Below are positions 6,513 to 10,485 of a stretch of 10,485 nt of DNA, one piece after another (the first letter of the stretch is position 1; every line of letters begins with the position of its first letter). The stretch comes from an uncultured Flavobacteriaceae bacterium. GTDB taxonomy: Bacteria > Bacteroidota > Bacteroidia > Flavobacteriales > Flavobacteriaceae. The stretch covers positions 1 through 10,485 of the forward strand of contig CAJXEG010000035.1 of the NCBI GenBank assembly GCA_913052425.1, written 5' to 3'. The position numbers were made by a program, and so were the translations under genes. The notes beneath the pieces were generated by a model, which ran no database searches, was not told the origin of the DNA, and saw only the letters and a program-made list of their open reading frames with translations.

Positions 6513-7259
6513 ATGAAAATTTTGGTATGCATCAGTCATGTTCCTGATACCACCTCTAAAATAAATTTTGTTGATGATGATACAGCCTTTGACACAAACG
6601 GCGTTCAATTCATCATCAACCCGAACGATGAATTTGGACTCACCAGAGCAGTTTGGTTGCAACAAAAACAACAAGCAGAAGTAACGGTAATCACTGTTGG
6701 AGATGCCAGTTGTGAACCCACACTGAGAAAATGCTTGGCAATTGGTGCCAATAGGGCCTTTAGGGTTGATCTGATTCCTACAGACGGTTTTCAGGTAGCG
6801 CAACAATTGAGTGCTCACTGCAAGGAAGAGAATTATGATTTGATCATTGCGGGAAGAGAGTCCATTGATTACAACGGTGCTATGGTTCCGGGAATACTTT
6901 CTGCCCTAATGGGGTATAATTTTGTAACCAATTGCATGGGACTTGAAATAGAAGGCGGCACCGCCAAAGCCAAGCGAGAAATTGATGGAGGTATTGAATC
7001 CGTTGGGTGTCAACTTCCTTTGGTGATTGGTGCTCAAAAAGGTCTGGTAGAGGAAAAGGATTTGATCATTCCCAACATGAGGGGGATCATGCAAGCCCGA
7101 CAAAAAAGTTTGAAAGTACTTCCTCCCAAAGACAGCAAGGCCAAGTCTAGCATTTCAAAATTTGAAAAACCTGCTCCCAAGGGAGCTGTCAAAATGGTCG
7201 ATTCCGATCAAATTGACCAACTCATCGATTTGCTTCACAACGAAGCCAAAGTAATTTAG
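6513..7259 (+). CDS. etfB: Electron transfer flavoprotein beta subunit
   Basis: Small subunit of the ETF heterodimer, which takes electrons from acyl-CoA dehydrogenases and passes them to ETF:quinone oxidoreductase. It has 248 residues, normal for the family. Diagnostic parts are the N-terminus MKILVCISHVPDTTSKI, NPNDE at 37-41, the nucleotide-binding AGRESIDYNGAMVPG (113-127), and PNMRGIMQARQKSLKVL (187-203), the ETF-beta signature near the dehydrogenase recognition loop (around residues 175-185). The C-terminal arm reaches over the alpha subunit in known structures. It is followed after 10 bases by etfA. The operon is preceded by the palindromic operator shared with fadN, consistent with a beta-oxidation rather than nitrogen-fixation (FixAB) role. 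Confidence 0.94.
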   Translation: MKILVCISHVPDTTSKINFVDDDTAFDTNGVQFIINPNDEFGLTRAVWLQQKQQAEVTVITVGDASCEPTLRKCLAIGANRAFRVDLIPTDGFQVAQQLSAHCKEENYDLIIAGRESIDYNGAMVPGILSALMGYNFVTNCMGLEIEGGTAKAKREIDGGIESVGCQLPLVIGAQKGLVEEKDLIIPNMRGIMQARQKSLKVLPPKDSKAKSSISKFEKPAPKGAVKMVDSDQIDQLIDLLHNEAKVI

Positions 7260-7269
7260 AAAACACATT

Positions 7270-8226
7270 ATGGGTATTTTAATCTATACAGAATCTGAAA
7301 ACGGAAAATTTAAAAAGTCTGCACTGGAATTGGCTTCCTACGGTAGGGCCATTGCCGACCAATTGGGTATTGAATTGATAGCTGCCAGTTTCAACCACAA
7401 AGATTGCCAAAAACTGGGGACTTACGGTGTTGAACGGGTCATTCAGATCAGTGACCCTACACTGGAAAATTTCACCGCCCAGCAGTATGCTGTCAATCTT
7501 GCTTCAGTCGCACAAGAAAATGGAGTAAAACTGATACTTTTAAGTTCAAGTGCCAATGCAAAATACTTGGCTCCATTGTTGGCTGTTTCCCTTTCGGCAG
7601 GCTATGCTTCCAATGTGGTGGGACTCCCTGAATCTTTACAACCCCTGACGGTTAAACGATCTTGTTTTACCAATAAGGCGTTCAACACTTGCGTTCTTGA
7701 TAGCGAGGTAAACATTATCGGCTTGTCGAACAACTCTTTTGGAATATCAGAAAATCCAAAAGAAATCAGTGCGGAGGATAAGTCAACCACCCCAATAGCG
7801 ACCAACTTGGAGGTGGAGAAAGTTGAAAAAGCAAGTGGCCAAGTAAGCATCGCCGATGCGGATATTGTCGTTTCGGGCGGTCGAGGCCTAAAGGGCCCTG
7901 AAAATTGGCACCTTATAGAAGATTTGGCTACTACCCTTGGGGCGGCAACAGCTTGTTCAAAGCCTGTTTCAGACATGGGGTGGCGACCGCATAGCGAACA
8001 CGTTGGACAAACGGGAAAACCTGTTGCCTCTAACTTGTATATCGCTGTAGGCCTATCGGGTGCCATTCAACATTTGGCAGGGATCAATTCCTCTAAAGTC
8101 AAAGTAGTAATCAACATTGACCCTGAGGCGCCTTTCTTTAAAGCCGCCGACTATGGGGTAGTTGGTGATGCTTTTGAAGTAGTTCCGGAACTTATAGAGA
8201 AATTAAAGGCCTTTAAGAACTCCTAG
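7270..8226 (+). CDS. etfA: Electron transfer flavoprotein alpha subunit
   Basis: FAD-carrying large subunit of ETF, partner of EtfB. At 318 residues it has the usual length. The N-terminal domain starts MGILIYTESENGKFKKSALE. The C-terminal FAD domain includes SGGRGLKG (202-209), SKPVSDMGWRPHSEHVGQTG (230-249), and the family signature LYIAVGLSGAIQHLAG (256-271) ending in INIDPEAPFF (281-290). Then ADYGVVGDAFEVVPEL closes the fold. All FAD-contacting motifs I know for the family are present. It is the last gene of the operon; no intact plus-strand gene follows. A weak hairpin covers the stop codon (8217-8237, loop AGAC, one bulge) but has no T-run after it. Confidence 0.94.
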   Translation: MGILIYTESENGKFKKSALELASYGRAIADQLGIELIAASFNHKDCQKLGTYGVERVIQISDPTLENFTAQQYAVNLASVAQENGVKLILLSSSANAKYLAPLLAVSLSAGYASNVVGLPESLQPLTVKRSCFTNKAFNTCVLDSEVNIIGLSNNSFGISENPKEISAEDKSTTPIATNLEVEKVEKASGQVSIADADIVVSGGRGLKGPENWHLIEDLATTLGAATACSKPVSDMGWRPHSEHVGQTGKPVASNLYIAVGLSGAIQHLAGINSSKVKVVINIDPEAPFFKAADYGVVGDAFEVVPELIEKLKAFKNS

Positions 8227-8269
8227 ACAGGAGGTTCGTTAAATCCAATCTTAACTTAATTATTTATAT

Positions 8270-8323
8270 TTGTTAGGCACTACTTAACCTAACAATGTGA
8301 AATTGATTGCCTCCAAATCAATT
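8270..8323. repeat. Two consecutive inverted repeats downstream of etfA
   Basis: First repeat: TTGTTAGG (8270-8277) and CCTAACAA (8288-8295), eight perfect pairs, 10-base loop. Second repeat: AATTGATT (8301-8308) and AATCAATT (8316-8323), eight perfect pairs, 7-base loop. A TAnnTTTG-like TATATTTG (8265-8272) overlaps the first arm. Neither is followed by a T-run, so they are not clear intrinsic terminators. They could be a transcript-end structure of etfBA, an operator, or a remnant of the promoter of the decayed gene that follows. Confidence 0.4.
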
Positions 8324-8357
8324 GCCTGTGCCTTTGGGCTAAAACCATACAACTACA

Positions 8358-8823
8358 ATTGGTAGATTTATTATATGGTTCATTTGTTGTGGAAAGGCAT
8401 TGTTCATATGACCATCAGAAATCCTGAATACAAATATCTTATCGGTGGAGTGAGCATTAGCGATGAGTACTCTCATATGTCTAAGTCGCTGATCATCGAT
8501 TATATGTCTTCAAACTTTTACGATCAAAAAATAGCCCAATACTTTCATCCTAAAAGTGCTTTTAAGTTCTAAATATGTGATGACGAAGTCAATCTGATTT
8601 ATAAAGAGTGCAAGCAGTATCAACAGAATTTTATCTCTATTGATAAATTGATCAAGGATATGGAGCCTAAAATCTCAGGGTGCCTGTATTGATTAAAAAA
8701 CACCTAAAGTAAAACGCAACTGTGATAGGTTTTAAACGGGACCGCTCCTTTAACAACGTCATAGATACATTGCTGTTTATTGCAATCAAAGACCTACCTG
8801 AAAGCACGAAAAACGCGTTTTAA
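8358..8823 (+). pseudogene. Decayed C-terminal part of an OlsF/GlsB-like N-acyltransferase
   Basis: Pieces of one protein family are spread over two or three frames. From 8375 the reading gives HLLWKGIVHMTIRNPEYKY, then LIGGVSISDEYSHMSKSL and FYDQKIAQYFHPK, up to a TAA at 8570-8572. The same frame continues past it with IDKLIKDMEPKISG and stops at 8690-8692. After a one-base shift near 8678-8680 the frame from 8680 gives VPVLIKKHLK, a TAA at 8710-8712, then NATVIGFKRDRSFNNVIDT and IKDLPEST, ending at 8821-8823. I recall the same order of motifs (LLWKGI, KYLIGGVSIS, PVLIKKYIKQNA, NNAVDGLMYI, IADLPEST) in the GNAT half of Bacteroidota OlsF-type proteins, which make ornithine or glycine aminolipids. 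An IGR..FII reading at 8358-8372 suggests a small deletion just upstream. The N-terminal PlsC-type acyltransferase half is absent. It is non-functional in this form. Confidence 0.72.
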
Positions 8824-8866
8824 AGGAATATCGTATGGCCGAGCCATGATACCAAGGCAAAGAAAC

Positions 8867-10300
8867 CTATTTAGAAGTCGATTTTCGGGCTTCGAGTTCT
8901 ACTCTAATTTCCTTGGCTCTGCTTTCGGAAATCTCATAGTTTCGCATCACATAAATGGCAAAAAGGGTTCCCACTATTGGAAAAACAGTATACGCAACTC
9001 TTAACCAAAAAATTGCTCCCTCAGGTTGCTCTGATGCATTGGGATCAAACCCTACCAAAGACATGATCAAACCACTTAAAAGACCTGCAATTGCAAATCC
9101 AAATTTTACCATCAGCCAATAAATGGCGCCAAATGTGGCCTCTTTTCTGGGGAGACCATTGTTGAGTTCATCCAAATCACTTACATCAGCGGTCATACTC
9201 ATCATCAAAGTAAACAAGCCCCCGATTCCAAATGAGAAAAATGGCAAAGCATACAAGAAGAAGTGAGGTTTACCCGGGACGAATAAAAACCAAAAAAGAA
9301 TATACCCGATGATGGAAATTCCTTGGGTTATGATGAATGATTTTTTCTTGCCAAGAATCTCGGACATTTTGGTCACGACTGGAATTACCAAAAATGTAGT
9401 TGTCAAAGCCGCTATGCATCCATGCAGTGTGGGCCATATTCCAGCTGCTGAGGCATCCCCATTGAACAAGTAATAGACAATGATAAAAAAGGAAAAGGCA
9501 GCAATGGTATTAAAAGAATTAAAAATTAGAAAAGTAGCTATGCATAACTTTCTAAAGGGTTTATTCATCAACGCATATCTAAAGCTTGAAAAAATATCTC
9601 CCACATTATTGGACAAATATTTAACACTCAAAGGAGTGAGGTCTTTGTCATTCAATGTGGATTTGCTTTTGATAAAAATGGCTGGGATAATGGCCAAAAT
9701 AGTACAAATGACTCCGATAAAGATCGATACTTGTCTGGCTCCTTTTTCTGCACTTTCAAACCAATCGGGATCATAAAAAATAACCCAAAACCAGGGCGCA
9801 ATTACCCATGCCCACTGTCCAATCCATTGAGCTACAGCCATAATGCGGGTACGTTCGTGAAAATCACTACTCATTTCATAACCCATTGCAACATAGGGTA
9901 CACTAAAAATGGTGATCCCCAGATAAAACAGAAAGGATATGGAGAGGAAATACCAAAAATTATAGATTGGACCATTGACCTCATACATTTGCCACATGGC
10001 AATAAATGATGCACCGGTAATCAATGCCCCTACAAAAATGTATTGTCTTCTTCTCCCCCATTTCGACATAGTATTATCGGAAATAAATCCCATAATAGGG
10101 TCGGTGACAGCATCAAGAAATCTTGGTAAGAAAAAAATCAACCCCCATAAAAAAGGTGGAAATCCAAGATCCTGAACAAGGATAACCATAAATATTTGCA
10201 ATGCTGCAGGAAACATTTGGTTGGCCAACATACCAAAACCAAATGCAATCTTCTGACCCATTGGTACTTTTTTCACTGTACTTCCATCCAATTCATTCAT
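8867..10300 (-). CDS. GPH-family (MelB-like) sugar:cation symporter
   Basis: Inner-membrane transporter of the glycoside-pentoside-hexuronide:cation symporter family (major facilitator superfamily), 477 residues with about twelve hydrophobic segments. The N-terminal half carries RFLDAVTDPIMGFISDNT (60-77), in which Asp63 and Asp67 match the cation-binding Asp55 and Asp59 of MelB, followed by the loop motif GRRRQYI (82-88). The second half has the GPH-typical ADVSDLDELNNGLPRKEATF (371-390). The substrate cannot be read from the sequence. The gene starts 4 bases after the stop of the upstream partial gene on the same strand, so they are one operon, and that gene looks like a glycoside hydrolase, which favours uptake of a released mono- or oligosaccharide. 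The first ATG was chosen; Met14 is an alternative start. Confidence 0.88.
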   Translation of the reverse strand: MNELDGSTVKKVPMGQKIAFGFGMLANQMFPAALQIFMVILVQDLGFPPFLWGLIFFLPRFLDAVTDPIMGFISDNTMSKWGRRRQYIFVGALITGASFIAMWQMYEVNGPIYNFWYFLSISFLFYLGITIFSVPYVAMGYEMSSDFHERTRIMAVAQWIGQWAWVIAPWFWVIFYDPDWFESAEKGARQVSIFIGVICTILAIIPAIFIKSKSTLNDKDLTPLSVKYLSNNVGDIFSSFRYALMNKPFRKLCIATFLIFNSFNTIAAFSFFIIVYYLFNGDASAAGIWPTLHGCIAALTTTFLVIPVVTKMSEILGKKKSFIITQGISIIGYILFWFLFVPGKPHFFLYALPFFSFGIGGLFTLMMSMTADVSDLDELNNGLPRKEATFGAIYWLMVKFGFAIAGLLSGLIMSLVGFDPNASEQPEGAIFWLRVAYTVFPIVGTLFAIYVMRNYEISESRAKEIRVELEARKSTSK

Positions 10301-10304
10301 ATAC

Positions 10305-10485
10305 TTAGTTAGGTTTTTGTTTTTTTAAATCAAAATTTATGTATTGTTCCTTTAAAACATGGAACGTCTCTTTTTTGTTTCGGTCGATGTCAACGATTCC
10401 CCAAAATTCTTCATTGGGGCTTCCATCATAAGGAACTCCGGAACTGTTTGGTGCGAAACCACCGATGTCTTGTTGTTGGGGATTT
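10305..10485 (-). CDS. 3' end of a probable glycoside hydrolase gene (partial)
   Basis: Minus-strand reading frame open to the window edge, 59 complete codons then TAA, ending 4 bases before the symporter ATG. The segment GGFAPNSSGVPYDGSPNEEF followed by WGIVDIDRNKKETFHVLKEQY looks like the C-terminus of a (beta/alpha)8-barrel glycoside hydrolase, where a tryptophan-glycine-hydrophobic run and then ID..R..K.....LK often close the barrel (GH2/GH5-like or agarase-like). No catalytic residue is in view, so neither the family nor the activity can be assigned. The tight coupling with a GPH transporter supports a carbohydrate role. Confidence 0.55.
   Translation of the reverse strand, partial: NPQQQDIGGFAPNSSGVPYDGSPNEEFWGIVDIDRNKKETFHVLKEQYINFDLKKQKPN

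Noticed and set aside
8780..9004. Small plus-strand open frame across the pseudogene end and the symporter 3' end
   Set aside because: It overlaps the symporter in antisense and its sequence is low-complexity basic; the other frame of the first part carries the acyltransferase remnant.
1..10485. CRISPR array, tRNA or rRNA gene, insertion sequence or phage gene
   Set aside because: I saw no regularly spaced repeats, no tRNA or rRNA-like sequence, and no transposase, integrase or phage protein motifs. The decayed region at 8358-8823 matches an acyltransferase rather than a transposase.

Overview
The window looks like chromosomal DNA of a Bacteroidota bacterium, probably Cytophagales; a Cyclobacteriaceae-like genome is my guess. 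The reasons are moderate-to-low GC, little Shine-Dalgarno signal, several promoters with the Bacteroidota -7 element TAnnTTTG (one with TTG exactly 19 bases upstream), and protein sequences typical of that phylum. No lineage call was tested by search.

Layout. 1-1882 (+): a translesion-synthesis pair in the order umuC then umuD, with a 4-base overlap. 1884-5449 (-): a two-gene fatty-acid beta-oxidation operon, a fadN-type bifunctional hydroxyacyl-CoA dehydrogenase/enoyl-CoA hydratase followed by a thiolase. It converges tail to tail on umuD. 5450-6512: two small plus-strand genes, a stand-alone SCP-2 lipid-binding domain and an 83-residue protein resembling the second half of an AraC DNA-binding domain. 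6513-8226 (+): etfB and etfA, the electron-transfer flavoprotein that accepts electrons from acyl-CoA dehydrogenases. 8227-8866: no intact gene; two inverted repeats, then the decayed C-terminal part of an OlsF/GlsB-like N-acyltransferase. 8867-10485 (-): a GPH-family sugar:cation symporter preceded 4 bases upstream by the 3' end of a gene that looks like a glycoside hydrolase.

The most informative observation is regulatory. The fadN-fadA promoter (minus strand) and the etfBA promoter (plus strand) carry the same module: the palindrome core TTATGCATGCATAA, then a T-rich 10 or 11 base spacer ending in AA, then a TAnnTTTG -7 element. The core covers the -33 region in both, as expected for a repressor operator. 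At etfBA it sits inside a perfect 48-base palindrome. I infer a local beta-oxidation regulon under one unidentified dimeric regulator (MarR or TetR type would fit), linking the hydration/dehydrogenation/thiolysis steps to the electron acceptor of the first dehydrogenation. No regulator or acyl-CoA dehydrogenase gene is in the window.
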